The notes: generated by a model not told the origin, from the sequence alone. Counted from the stretch's first letter, positions 33,500 through 45,636 are shown. The stretch is DNA of 64,000 nt from Epiperipatus broadwayi (GCA_028023455.1 JAQFVV010000151.1:2789097-2853096), one strand, 5' to 3'. Numbers and translations: made by a program.

Positions 33500-34285
33500 T
33501 CATTCTGGTTTTGACTTACAAATATCAGATCTTATTTCCACAGTTTGGTAAACAAGTATAAATATGGCATTATTTAAATTATAGTTTACAGATATGTGAA
33601 CACAGATGTGCGTGTATGGCATTACAAAAAATTTCAATCATTAATCAGCCAATAAATATTTTAATATATACATAGAGAATAGCCTTAGATATATGTGTAT
33701 AAGTATGCATGCACACAATTCACATTATAATATACAAATAACTTTTCAATTATTAATACATATTAACTTTCAAAATTGTTTTCAGCAAAATATCCTATAT
33801 GGATTAGATTTAAAATCTTGGATTTCACCTGTCATTAATGTAAAAGCTACCTTAAGGCAATAAAGGAAAATAAAACCAGACCACTCTTAAATTATAAACA
33901 AAAGTTTTTAGGATAAAGAAATATTTTTTTCTCACCATGGTTATGTGATATCTTCTTGGTTTTCTAAAAAAAATAATTAGCTGATTTGAAAATTTGTTTT
34001 AAATTTTTTTTCTCTTTAATGACTATTTTTGGCTGTGTTTTTTAAGAAATTTATTAAATACTGTATAGTTATTGGAACTTGTATTTAATTTTTGTTTCTT
34101 CATTGTGATTCAAATGCTGTATTCTAAAACAAAGCAAACACTATGCTCTTTTGAATTATTTGTGAAATATGATTAAATGGTCAGCAAGATATGACTGGTC
34201 AATAATTTTTATTAGTCATTCATTAGATTAGAGATTATTCATTTAATGAAAAATACTTCTGTAGTCTAATTTCAGTACATCATTC
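33500..34285. other. AT-rich non-coding stretch
   Basis: I see no exon, RNA gene or repeat family between the B11 copies that flank this stretch. Confidence 0.35.
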
Positions 34286-34290
34286 TCACG

Positions 34291-34522
34291 TAGTCGATAG
34301 TTATTAAACTAGGCAAAACTCTCCATACAATAGTGCCACCTTGTGCCAATCGGAGTAATCAATAGATTCCAGAAGGCTTGTGCATAAAATCCCTATCTAA
34401 TGCCTACTCATCCAATATCCCTAGACTAGTTTCTGGCTTGTGGCCTTCGTCAGTGGGGAGCCTTGGATCTGAGAGCACTGCACCTAGATCTTAGGATCAT
34501 GTGATATTTAATAGTCGATAGT
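34291..34522 (-). mobile_element. B11 repeat, 210 bp, with 11-bp TSD
   Basis: TAGTCGATAGT at 34291-34301 is repeated at 34512-34522. The body on the plus strand runs from AACTAGGCAAAACTCTCCAT to GGATCATGTGATATTTA. The terminal 30-40 bases found in other copies (ATCACTATTTCTTATGC) are absent, so this is an internally shortened copy that still moved as a unit. Confidence 0.88.
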
Positions 34523-34679
34523 AGTGTACTGAAACTGCATTCCAGAAATATTCATTAAATGGATCTCTAGTCTAATGAATGACTAATAAAAATTATTAAT
34601 ATGCTTCCATCAAGTAGTTTGTGTCAAAGTTGTGAGGGCAGGAAGTTTGACACTTATCATTTAAACTGTAATAATTCTC

Positions 34680-34800
34680 CACCTATATATAATGAATAAT
34701 GATAAAGATATATGTAAGAGAATGTGATCTGAGCCAACTGATGAGTGTTGGTTTAGTATGAAATGTGTATCTTGGGGATCACATATCTTTTTTACATTTT
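34680..34800 (+). repeat. R1 repeat family fragment
   Basis: It shares GAGCCAACTGATGAGTGTTG and GAAATGTGTATCTTGGGGAT with the other R1 copies. The B-box end is missing. Confidence 0.65.
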
Positions 34801-35084
34801 AGATCATATGTTTATGATTACATTCCACAAGATATTAAAAAAGGCTAGAAACCAGTTCCTAGCTTGCATGAGAGTGGCTTATTGAAATTACACTACAGAA
34901 ATATTATTAAATGACTTGTTAAATTGGTTAATGAACGCTAGACATTGAAACCTCTTATAAATTAGATTTTATCTTTAGTTACAAAAAGAGTGTGCTAGTT
35001 GAAATTTATAAAATATTTTAAATGCTCCGTGGCTATATTATTGCAGCCACACACCCCTTTAAACAACAACAAAAAAAAAACTTA

Positions 35085-35590
35085 AACTCTGCAGCCCATT
35101 CAAAAGGAGTTACTCTTGAATGTATATTCTAAAATTCAAGCTAATTTAAACAAGGAGTATGAAAGTAAGTCAGCAAAGATCTTAATTTGCAAATAAACGA
35201 ACGTGTTTAATTTTAAATATACTTATAAAATCATTTTCACTCCCCAAATATTAATATAATCAAGAGAAACAATGCATAACACTAGCTGAAATCTTTTATG
35301 AAATCTTTTTAACACTTCATAGCTATATTATTATTATAGTTATAGTTTCCAGTTAGCATTATACATTGTTTTTCTTTACTGTATTAGTGTTCGAAGAATC
35401 AAACTGACCATTCTATAGACTTTACAAGTATATTTAAAATTAAACATTTGTTTATTTGCAAGTAAGATCTTTGCTGACTTTCACATTCATTGTTTGAATT
35501 AGCTTGAATTTTAATATGTATATAAGAAAGATCATAGCGTTATACACACATTCAATATAAATTTCTTTTGAATGAGTTGCAAAATTCAAG
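35085..35590. repeat. Long foldback element
   Basis: The left arm (about 35092-35226) and right arm (about 35425-35580) are inverted. They share CATTCAAAAGGAG, AAGCTAATTTAAACAAGGAG, GTCAGCAAAGATCTTAATTT and TTTAATTTTAAATATACTT. Both halves are AT-rich and non-coding. Confidence 0.8.
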
Positions 35591-35683
35591 CGTTTTTACA
35601 TTTAAACGGTGAGTGTGACTTGATGTAATATAACTATGGGTAGTTTAAAATATTACATATATGAAAACAAAAATAAATATAAT

Positions 35684-35890
35684 GTATGCGGGATCCGAAT
35701 TCAGACGACCCTCAACTCTCCATGCCATAGCACTAATTGTGTATAAGTGTGGAGATAGTAATCTGGGCCAACTGATGATTGCTGGTTTACCATGAAATAC
35801 GTATATTGGTTATTATTTATCTTCTCAACATGAGATGGCATGGAGAGTTGAGGATCGTGTGAAAGTCTGAGTTCGAATCCCGCATACATT
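35684..35890 (+). repeat. R1 repeat with inverted tRNA-like ends
   Basis: The 5' end TGCGGGATCCGAATTCAGAC is the inverse of the 3' end GTCTGAGTTCGAATCCCGCA, and CTCAACTCTCCATGCCAT is mirrored by ATGGCATGGAGAGTTGAG. The middle is the R1 core (GGGCCAACTGATGATTGCTG). So here the tRNA-like B-box segment flanks R1 on both sides in opposite orientations. Confidence 0.8.
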
Positions 35891-35899
35891 TTATATATA

Positions 35900-37130
35900 T
35901 GCAGGTTTAAGCCTGTATAGTGTATTAATTTAAAAAGAAATATATAAAATCTAACTAAAGGATATATATATAAACAAAACACAATTACTTATCTGCTTTT
36001 AATATCTAAACTAGAGGATTAGTTTTCATCAGGAAATAGTTGACTTTCAAAAACTAAACATTAAAAATCATTTTCATTTGCATACCTGTTAAAGTAAAAA
36101 GTTTCTATAGGTTAATAATCTTTTTAAAAGAAAATTTAACCAATCGACAACTCATCTATTGTGATATTTAAAAAAACAAACAAACTTGGAACTATTTGTT
36201 CGACAAACGTTACAAAAAACTTTTCAATGATTAGTTAATTCTTATTATAAACTCATTATAATCGATTATTAAGAAAACATAATAGTTGAAATTTCTTCAA
36301 GACATATTGCACTGAGCATGCTTTCGGCAGACCACTACCAGAATCCTAGTGCTATTTTAATTTAGCAGTTGAAAATTATAACGAGTTTATAAAAATTACA
36401 TTAATTAAAAAAAAGAGAATTAAATATCATTTAGAATTAGTTAATTCTTGTAAAATACACATCCATCTGTGCAAAAATGCATACTTGCAAATATAAAAAA
36501 CTATATACAAAAAATAATTCGTTCAAAAAATTATCACGTGTTCGTATTAAATCTCAAATACATAAGTATAAGCATTATTGTGTAAAATGTTGAAATAGTA
36601 CCAAAATAGAGCGTTAAAAAACTAGTAATTTAAGGATCTAATAGTCATATTACGAGGATGTAAATTCTTCAATTTATAATAATAACGTGAAAGGCTGAAA
36701 CCTTTGACAGATGGCCTTAAACATGCTTAAATGACAGCCAATCAGATAGTAATAATGACAGCCAATCAAAACTCAAATTCAAAAACACAAGTCAAGAGAA
36801 TTTTTAAATAATTTTTTCTCTCTTATAGAATAAAAATTGTTCTATAATATGACTTCTTTTTTTTTTTTTCGAACCAGTATATGACTTCTTAAATCATCAT
36901 TTGAATGATCTGGTAAATTGGAAGTATTTAAAAACTAGTCTATATTCACTTTCATGCAAAATGTCAAATCTAAGATTCTAATATGCAGACCGATTGCCAA
37001 TTCACTAATATAGTGATTCCAGCATCTGTTATGTTTTATTAAATATATTACATTTACACTTTTGCAATTGATGTAGTTAGAAATATGCTATTTAAAATCA
37101 TTAATGGCATTATTATCTTGGACCACTTTA
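35900..37130. other. AT-rich non-coding stretch
   Basis: No gene is recognised. Around 36685 AATAACGTGAAAGGCTGAAA recurs at about 19645, followed in both by CC-T-TGACAGA, so a small dispersed repeat is present. ATGACAGCCAATCA occurs twice in tandem at about 36731-36770. Confidence 0.4.
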
Positions 37131-37139
37131 GTAACAAGA

Positions 37140-38400
37140 ATATGTTTGCTTGTATGACATTTTTATCATCAGATAAAAAACCTTTTGTTACACAAAATTA
37201 ATAATAAAAGTTGTTTTTACAAGTCCATCCATAATTGTCTTGTGCCTTTGATATACAATTTTAGGCAGGGTAGAAAAAACTTTTAGATAATTTATGGAAT
37301 TTAATAAGTTAAAGAATTTCTGTAATATTAGATAATTCATTATTAAAAGAATCAGTGGTAGAACTTTTAACTACCCTTTTTAGGTTAGAGGTTCCTTTTC
37401 TATCAATTTCTGAACATTTTATTATTGTATAAGATGTTTTAGGATATTTCATATTTATAAACTTATTACATAAAACTTTATATTTTGCTGAAGATATTTT
37501 TCATCATTGCAAATTTTCTACTTCCTAAAAATTGACTTTTAAGTGTTTAGGATAGTTACTATGAAACTATAGATGGCTATAATTGTCATTAAGTTGGTTA
37601 TATATGTTTTAAGAATTTTATTACTGAACTTAATTCAACATCAAAAAAATGGGCTATTGTTTAAGAAAAATTCTTCTAAGTTGTATATTTTTATTAAAAT
37701 TATTTATGTAATCAAAGATATTGTGAAGTTCATTTTTATTATATGGTCATATCATAAAGATGTCATTTATATATATTTAAGCCAGGTATGAGGTTTATGT
37801 CTGATATTTGTAAACATAGAAGACTCTAGTTGGCCCATAAAAATATTGACGTAATTTGATGCCAGTTTTGTATCTATTGTAGCACCCTGTTTTTGTAAAC
37901 AATATGTAGAATTAAAAAGAAAATAGTCTTAAAATTAAATATATTAATTGATTAGTAATTGCAATAGGGTATTAATTTCATTTCCTATTTTGTAAAGCAG
38001 ATTTAATGGCGTCAATTCCATCATTACATCTATTAGAAATAAGGGGTGTATTGCCCAAAATTACTAATAAACATTCATTTGGTAATTGGCATTTGGTGTT
38101 TTCTAAAATGAAAAGTATGTGGTATCTTTAACATAAGAACTGATTGATAGTGGAATATCATGTATAAGTCCATCTACAATTGTCAAAATATTTTCTGTAG
38201 GACAATAACACAGCCTGATGTATGGGCTTTGGGTACAATGTGAAATTGATTGTTACTTTCTGACAACCCCCCCACATCAAGCAGACCTTTTCTTTTCATA
38301 TTTTTTAGGCTGGAAAGTATGATCTTAAATAAGTTCTTCTTTATAGTAGTTTGTACAATGTATAATGGGTTCATAAAAAATTTTGACATTTGAAAGAAAC
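37140..38400 (-). pseudogene. Degenerate Penelope-like reverse transcriptase
   Basis: Minus-strand frames, in order from high to low coordinate: a segment with IVPKAHTSG (the P-K-x-H motif region), YVKDTTYF, then GIDAIKSALQNR, then TIDTKLASNYVNIFMGQLE (the G-x-K-x-AP-x-YAN-FMG-LE region of Penelope RTs), then YINDIFMIW, where the catalytic YxDD has become YIND, and finally SNYPKHLK of the thumb. The order matches Penelope-like RTs rather than LINE or LTR enzymes. Stops and frameshifts are many, and no GIY-YIG part is adjacent, so this is an old fragment. Confidence 0.72.
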
Positions 38401-38409
38401 AAAGGTTTA

Positions 38410-40260
38410 TTTAGACAGCCATCTTTATTCATAATTATTATCATTCATTGTTAATCAGCTGATTATATACAATGTCTTCTCGTTTTTTCTAAGTTATATA
38501 ATGAATATTTTTCATTTAATGTTAGCCGTGAAACGTTATATTAAAACCTTTTTGCAGGGAAACAGCGCCACCAAGCGATGTACATAAGTACCATGTTGTT
38601 TAAATCTAATTGCTTTATTAATATCCTGATTAATATATATGTCGAGTATGGACAAAATTGATTCATTATTATTTTTATAAAATAATTTATTACTCGTAAA
38701 TTCGTAAATTCCAGCCTCAGAAGCAACACAAACGGGCCTGTGATTATCAATCTTGAACTCCAAAATCGGCCACTCGACGAATACACATCACATAACGCAT
38801 TTCGTTTTATCCATATACAGTATATATATTTTAAAAGTACTAAAGTATATGTGACGGGTTTTTTTAAAAAAAATTTGCTTAAGAGTTCAAAAACTTCTAG
38901 CTAGGATGCATTATTTAGTTAAATTATTAGGTTGCCTAATTAGCAGAAAACTTTTAAGATAATCGAATTATTCAGACTTATTGTAGAACGAATAATTTAT
39001 GAAGAAATATTTTCATTCATAAATTTATATAAAAACAATTCCCTTCTAATTATATTAAGTTCAGTATAGACAATATGCTTGTATTTAAATACTAAAAATA
39101 ATAATTATGTACCCGAATGATTCTAATATTAAGATACTATACCCTGGTTGCAATATCTTATTGCCTAATTAATTATCTTTTCCTGAATTCAGTCAGAGTT
39201 TAAACATATATATATAATCTAGCTTATATATATATAAATTTAAAGTTCAATATATTCTGAACTGCTGCATAAAACCAACAATCCTAGTTTTATCTCAATA
39301 CAGTTTTTCGGCTAAGCTGAAAATCAAAACACCTATTCAATGTGTTAACATAACGGTACTTGGATCGTTTTGACGTGATAATGTTTTTATTTTCAAAACC
39401 ATTGATATTTTACCATGGCAATTTATTCTACGTTTAAAATAAATCTTAATGTAGTGACAATTGCCGCCTTAAAATTTTATAATCGTTCTCTGCGTGATTA
39501 TTAAAATTATGTATAGAGAAGTATTGAGAAAGTCAAGGTATCTGATCTTGATTACTTTATCGTTGATTCAAATTTATTTAGTCTACTTTGAATTTATTTA
39601 AAATTTATTTTATCAGTGAGTATTTTCTATTTTTTATTTTACGTTATTAAATTATAATAGACACTACAATATAGTAATTTACGGATGAATTACGGGGTAT
39701 CCACGCCGTAAACGCGCGCACACGCTAATAGTATAGAGAGAAATTAAAGTTCATAAATCTTTAAATGTAATATAACTTTATAAATACTTTGATCAAATGA
39801 AAATAATTTTAAATCAAATAAAGTTTGAAACCTATTTTGTTAAAAGCGCTTCGTTTTCTTTTTTTGCATTTACTAATAGAATATATATATTAAGAAAAAA
39901 TGTATTTAAAGTTCTCTGCCAGAATAGTTGTTGAAAAATCATTTCAGAGTAATACAAAACAAGCGGTAGCATTTAACAATCGTCAAGAAGTGTTTGCTAT
40001 TGCTTGTAGTGTGTTTAGCATAATTTATTGCCGCATTTCAGAATTTGAGCAACATCAAAAACTCTTTGCATCATTAAGATAATCGTATTTACAGTTTGGT
40101 AAAATATTATATATAATCAATTTTAGAAAAGGATGTTTGTTAGTTGTTGTTTTTTTTTTTTTTTAAAATAAAGCGTAAAAATTTTGGAAATTAGAGAAAT
40201 CGTTTTGTTTTCATAATAATCTCCCACGCTACTACGATAGCGACATCTACCGTTTTTCCA
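38410..40260. other. Upstream region of the CHH/ITP-like gene
   Basis: No second gene is firmly supported. A minus-strand frame at 38536-38763 (75 codons) sits in a patch with more balanced composition, and an overlapping frame exists in another register. Neither matches a family known to me. 39690-39725 has a CG-rich patch (CCACGCCGTAAACGCGCGCA). The rest is AT-rich. Confidence 0.4.
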
Positions 40261-40297
40261 TTGGCTATATAAGAGATGAAGTTTATCGTTCATTTAA
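40258..40297 (+). promoter_or_regulatory. Core promoter of the CHH/ITP-like gene
   Basis: TATATAAG occurs at 40266-40273, preceded by a CCATTGG-like CCAAT element (40258-40264). TCATTT at 40290-40295 fits the arthropod initiator TCAKTY with A40292 as +1, 26 bases after the start of the TATA box. The gene's leader and coding exon follow directly, which supports a genuine promoter. Confidence 0.7.
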
Positions 40298-40467
40298 AAA
40301 GTTTTGGATTTATTGTTTCAGTTTTGAAAAGAGTGAAAGGATTATTGGTTTTGAAAAGTATGAGAAGATAATTACAGACTTGAAAGTTTATATTCGTCAA
40401 AATAATTTATTTTAAAAATTTAGGATTTACTGTTAGACAATTAATAATTTTAGTTAATAATTAAAAT
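40292..40467 (+). other. Predicted non-coding leader exon
   Basis: It lies between the initiator and a consensus splice donor AAAAT/GTGAGT at 40467/40468. The next acceptor is a long T-run ending TTTTTAACAG at 40574, immediately before the start codon, giving an intron of 107 bases. Short ATGs in the leader are followed quickly by stops. Exon borders are predicted from signals only. Confidence 0.55.
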
Positions 40468-40574
40468 GTGAGTAATTGGAATTTTTATTTGTATGACTGT
40501 GTATATATAAGATTTATAATGTGCTATATTGTAAATAATTCTTTTTTTTTTTTTTTTGCTGTTATTTTTAACAG

Positions 40575-40795
40575 ATGTTCAACAAAAATATTTGGGTTAT
40601 CTACATACTAGTTGTTTTAGCCATTGGATTCTTCGTTAGCGGCAGCGATGCGTCCTCACTTCGATTAAAAAGAGCTCCATTTGATATTGAGAAGTGCCCT
40701 ACAATAAAAATGAATGGCTTATTTAGTAGATATGATCGAGTGTGCGAAGATTGTCATATAATGTACAGAACCCCGGATCTACATTACAACTGCAG
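40575..40795 (+). CDS. CHH/ITP-family neuropeptide-like precursor, first coding exon (partial)
   Basis: Encodes a secreted peptide of the crustacean hyperglycemic hormone / ion transport peptide family, which act as neurohormones in metabolism, moulting and water balance. Residues 5-21 are a hydrophobic signal sequence. A dibasic KR at 32-33 would release a mature peptide starting APFD. Cysteines fall at residues 41, 57, 60 and 73, giving the family spacing C-x15-C-x2-C-x12-C, with the hallmark DRVCEDC and a YR-x-P motif. The exon ends at TGCAG/GTAAGT, splitting the codon for the Arg after the fourth cysteine; ITP genes have a conserved intron here, where alternative splicing occurs. The remaining two cysteines must lie in a later exon, not found in this window. 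The N-terminal part lacks the usual SFFD...CKGVYD sequence, so it is a divergent paralogue. The same fold has been recruited as venom peptides in some arthropods, so a hormone role is not proven. Confidence 0.87.
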
Positions 40796-42895
40796 GTAAG
40801 TAGTTAGCTTTAATTAATCGTGCGCTACCATTTAAGAGAATTAAAAAATCCAATAGAGGTGATGAGTTATTTGTGAAATTATAATATCTGAGTCAGAGTA
40901 TGCTGTATATTTATTTTGAATTTTTATCTAATAATTCTTATTTATTCTTTATATATATCTATAAAAGAAAGAACTAAAAAAATATAAACTCCCAAGATAA
41001 ATATATGATCAAGAGACATTGAATCAATAAGAGAGAGAAAAAATAGTCCAGCTCTATGTCTGAAATGTTAAAAAAAAAAAAAGGATAAACGTGTTGGGCG
41101 TAAATCTTTATCAAATGGTTTTATTGCTCGGAAATTCGTAAGAAATTCTAGCGGCAGAATCGATTCTGGGACCTCCCGATCCAAAGTCCGATGCATTACC
41201 AACTGCATCAAACCGCGCAGGATATCAAATCTTTAATTAATTATAATCGTAGTTGATATAAATTTTCTATCGTAGATAATCAACCTTGACCAATGTAGAG
41301 TGTAATCGATATCCTTTTTTCTTTGTTATTAATGTTGTTGTTTTTTAATCTAGTGATGTATTATTTATTAATCAAGCCAAATGATTAATCGGTATATAAG
41401 CATCTTTATCTTTTGTGTGTACGCGCACGTTTATATATCTTTTTAAATACATAGCCTTAAATTAAATTTGTTGCTTCTTTGCATTTACATACATACGCAT
41501 AAATTTATTGTTGTTTTTTTTTTTTTTTAAAAAAAAACTACTACAAAACAGACATTTCCCTATATGAATTATCGTTTTTTACTAGTCATATATAGATGGG
41601 AGAAATTTTTATATTCAAAATCGTAAATTATCATCCTCTGCCTGATTTAGTGCAGTAGCAAAGGGGTCAACTCTGGAATTCAAATTTTGTGGATCGTAAC
41701 CCATTGGTCATTTCCGGTGCTCGAACTTCTTATGGATTCCCAAGCAATAAATCATTCGAGTATTTTATGACCTCCAGAGCAACAAACTATTCAATTATTA
41801 TTATTACTAATTGTCATCTACGTAAAATAATATATATATCATTTACTAATAGGTTGGCTGTTAATCTTATTTTCGTATACATAAGATATACTAATCATTA
41901 AGCCAAAATACCTTAGCAAATATGTTGTTAGCTGAGAGGTCATCGCAACCGCCTTGCAAGCAAGTAGTTGGTTGCAGACGGTTGTGGGTTCGCGTCCCGG
42001 CCGATACTATGACATATGGAAAAGAAAATATGTACACTAGAATTTCTTTATTTTTTTATTTAAAGAAATCTTCACCCCAATAGAAAACCATGAATGGTTA
42101 ATATATTAAAAATTTCTTTGATTTTCGATCATCTATTATATTTCTTTAAAAGAATTGTTGTAGATGGACTTTGAGATAATATATACTAATCATTCAAATC
42201 ATTTATAAATACGATCATAGTATTGTTAATCCAAATAATTAAGAAAAAGATTTTCTGTCTGCTTGCACTGAAGTTGCTGTTTTATATTGTATTATTTTAT
42301 ATAGAGAGAATATATATAAAAACTTCTGTCTACGCAGCCTAACATAGAGACAGATTAATGAACCCAGAGCCAAAAGTTTCAAAACTGATTTTCAGCTGAG
42401 TAAAATATAAATATGTAAATGCAATTTAAGCTAACTAAATTGAACTCCTAAATGCTCAATCTGCCACTAAATGCCTGAACATGTGACTTCTGAGAAATTA
42501 ATCATATATTTTTTTTTATAAAAACATCCTGCTTAAATTATATTTATGAAAACGCCATGTTTAATAAAAATATGTTAATGGAATAAATATAAAAGATACA
42601 AGATATTATAATTCCACAAAAATTTACTGTCAATACAGCTAACCAATAAAAAAGAATTAAAATGTTTAAAACAATTTTGTTTATTTGTAGATCAATTTCT
42701 TTCTTTAGTATGAAAGTAAAGAAATGTTTGAATGCTAACTACATATAATGCTATTATAATTTATCTAATAAGCTTTTATAATGTTCACTATTTTTATTAG
42801 ACCGCTCTTAAATAAATGTGAGCATTGTGCTGATTTGTTGTATAATATATAATAGCAAGTGTAATAGTGCTCAAGACTAAATGGATTCATAAGTA
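40796..42895 (+). other. Intron of the CHH/ITP-like gene (predicted) with repeats
   Basis: It begins with the donor GTAAGT. It contains an antisense tRNA-Gln-like segment (41155-41220; read on the minus strand GATGCAGTTGGTAATGCATC, then GGACTTTGG with anticodon TTG), probably a tRNA-derived repeat. A dispersed tRNA-like fragment lies at 41640-41790, and a SINE at 41.9 kb. No exon with the two missing cysteines was recognised here or further right, so the intron may extend past the window. Confidence 0.45.
41918..42033 (+). mobile_element. tRNA-Gly-derived short SINE with 8-bp TSD
   Basis: AAATATGT at 41918-41925 is repeated at 42026-42033. The body is the long-variable-region subfamily (CTTGCAAG loop, AGTAGTTGGTTGCAGACGG, B box GGGTTCGCGTCCCGG) and ends GATACTATGACATATGG plus an A-rich tail. 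Its 5' end lacks the first bases of the acceptor stem. It sits in the predicted intron of the hormone-like gene, same orientation. Confidence 0.88.
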
Positions 42896-42897
42896 AT

Positions 42898-43328
42898 CAT
42901 TAAAATCAGTCAACATTTAGACAATCCCAATATCAATAGCAATCAACAATCTCAACCTGTTGTCAAGGCAACCTCCTTTTAACAATAAAGGTGAAACCCC
43001 ACCTTTATTTATAGTCCAATGTATTTATGTAGACACTAAAGATTGCAACTTGACCACAGAGATTAAAATTATTGATAGAAAGAAGTTTGTAATGTTATAA
43101 TTGACTATTATTCTATATTTAGAACAGGTTTAAGGAGATTTGTTAAAACCTCTTTGTGTCAATAATTCTGTGGTCAAGTTGCAATCTTTAGTGTCTATAT
43201 AAATGTATTGGACCATAAATAAAGATGGGATGCCATCTATTGTTAAAAAGATGTTGTCATGACAACAGATTGACATTGTTGATTGTTATTGATATTGGGA
43301 TTGTCTAAGTGTTGACTGATTTTAATGA
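42898..43328. repeat. Large foldback element (430 bp)
   Basis: The left arm 42898-43078 and right arm 43155-43328 are inverted, with about 170-180 bases of pairing. They share ATTAAAATCAGTCAACA at the tips, ACAATCCCAATATCAATAGC, TTGTCAAGGCAACCTCC and AGATTGCAACTTGACCACAG. The tips are mirrored by TGTTGACTGATTTTAAT. Related pieces lie at 3.05 kb and 54.3 kb. No coding sequence. Confidence 0.9.
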
Positions 43329-43329
43329 A

Positions 43330-45075
43330 TATATAATGGAGAAATATAGCAGACCAACACTGTGTTAAAATCCATTTAACACAGTCTTTAAAAAAAATGG
43401 TGATTTTGAAAGTCTTCTGGGTAAATTATAAAATATACAACAAATCAACCACAATTTTTAATGAAATTAGAGTGCATTTGTAAACTTTTTGTAGTTGAAG
43501 CAAAGGTATAAACCACTAGACATCACATGATTACCATTCATATAATCTCTTAGAGTAGCATGTGTTTAATGAATTCAAAATGTAGACATTTTCATTTAAA
43601 AGGATAAATTGAAAAAAAAATTACATGTTAAAAATATGAAGTAAAATATTTTTAATTTACTGGTATCAATAACCACATAATGTAAAACTGATTGCCAATA
43701 TCTTTACTGAAACCATAGTAGAATGTTTTGAAATGTTTTAAAAATGATAAATGCAATTTTAAAGCATAATTTTATAGATTTATCAGATTCACATTTTTCA
43801 TTCCCGTTGTTAAAATAAATTTCAATCAACAAAGAATTTATTATATTTTGGAGATGCTCCCTTGGCTGTTTTCCATCCACTTTAAATAATGAAAAAGCTC
43901 TTGTTCTCGTCATATATTTTGTTTATTTTATTTCAATATTTGCAAATTTCAAATACGATTTTTTAGAATTTTTTCCATTTGTAAACTTATATTTCTAACA
44001 AATCAAATCTTTATTGAATTCTAATATAGAATAATTGGATTAAGATTAGCATCAAATGTTGACTAGTTACAAAAAGTGTCACCAGAGAGAGCAATAAAAA
44101 TGTCACCCTGTTGAAGGCTATAATTGACTTTAGCATGAGAAATTACACATTTCCAAAATTATATTCATTTTGTTGAATGTTGAATTCAAATTTAAACATT
44201 ATTATAAAATTATTAGTTATTTAATAAATGTGAAAAAAAAAGATGAGAGATTTAAAATTATACATGAAAACATTTTACTTGCCAAAATTAACTTTGAAAT
44301 AATTTTATTTATTTATTTAGTTTTTTTTAACATCACCACCCTATTTGTATAAAATACTGTATTTATTTAAAAGATGTTTACTTTAATAAGTATTATATAT
44401 ATATGTGTGTATATATTTATCAATATATATTAAGTAAATTAGACACAGTTTTTGATAGAAAATATTTGCTTAAGTCTTAACTATAAAAACATTTTGGAAA
44501 ACAAATATTAAAGCTTTCCATAATTTAATTTACATTTAAAATTCAAATGTATACTAGGAGTGATTTGTTTAGTGCATTGTTTTGGCATATTATTAAGTAA
44601 AATAATATTGTGTAGTAAATTTAAATATATATGCACCACTATTTTTTTGATTATATACAAAAATACTTTAATTTATTTAAGTTCAAAACAAAAAGGGTAT
44701 AATTTCTTCCTTGCATGTAAGGTAAGGATTTGCCAATAATTATCAATTTATACTCATTATTTTAATTAGCAATTAACTATTCCAATTAATTATGTCCATT
44801 TTGTAATATTAATTACATCATAGGATACTAATTTCATGAAAGCAATGAATGTCATCTATCTTAAAATAAAATGACAACATGCAGGCAAAAACTAATATAG
44901 TCTGTTTATTATATACAATAATAAAAAATATGTTTTGATTATATAGTACTATATAATATATTGCACAATAATAAAATACAATATAAAATAATTAAAAATA
45001 TGATTATTGTATTATTTTAATTTTCATCTAATATCATTACAAAAAAATCTGTATGGTAATTTATGATATATTGAA
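43330..45075. other. AT-rich non-coding stretch
   Basis: A B11 terminus (ACATCACATGATTACCATTC) lies at 43520-43540. Small open frames here are low-complexity and match nothing known. Confidence 0.4.
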
Positions 45076-45078
45076 AGC

Positions 45079-45204
45079 TAATGAGATTTTTTTTCATATG
45101 TCATAGCATCGGCCGGGACGCGAACCCGCAACCAACTACTTGCTTGCAAGGTAGCTGCGATGACCTCTCGGCTAACAATGCTTGACTTGGATAATGAGAT
45201 TTTT
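45079..45204 (-). mobile_element. tRNA-Gly-derived short SINE with 13-bp TSD
   Basis: TAATGAGATTTTT occurs at 45079-45091 and 45192-45204. The body on the minus strand starts AAGTCAAGCATTGTTAGCCG, has a CTTGCAAG loop, and B box GGGTTCGCGTCCCGG; its T-run merges with the duplication. A clear retroposed copy. Confidence 0.93.
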
Positions 45205-45636
45205 ATCTTTAACAACAAAAAAAAATACAAGTTTCAACATAATCAAAAACAAATTTTGATCATATCCAATAACAAAGTGCATTAAAAATAAATTTTAAAA
45301 TAGGAATATTAGATAAAGACTATTTACTCAATTAATTTTAGTTTGTATTCTTGTGAGAATTAATTCTGCCCAAGGCAAAAATGCTGTCATTGTAGATCTA
45401 AACTATTTTGGCTAAAAAACAAAGAAAGAAAAAGTATTTCATGCATTTTATATTCTTAAATAACCAACTTCATATGATCAAAGGATATTAAATGTATGTT
45501 ACAAATGTCACGTGTTTAAATTTTACTTGGCATTTTTTTGACACATCCAAGGTAATGAAAACTTGTATGGTGAAAGTAAAATATATGTATATATATATAT
45601 GATTCATTCAGAACATAATTAAAAAACAAAATTTGA

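Noticed and set aside
38536-38786. Minus-strand frames upstream of the hormone-like gene as a conserved gene
   Set aside because: Two registers are open over the same bases and neither shows a known motif; listed only as a possible patch of balanced composition.
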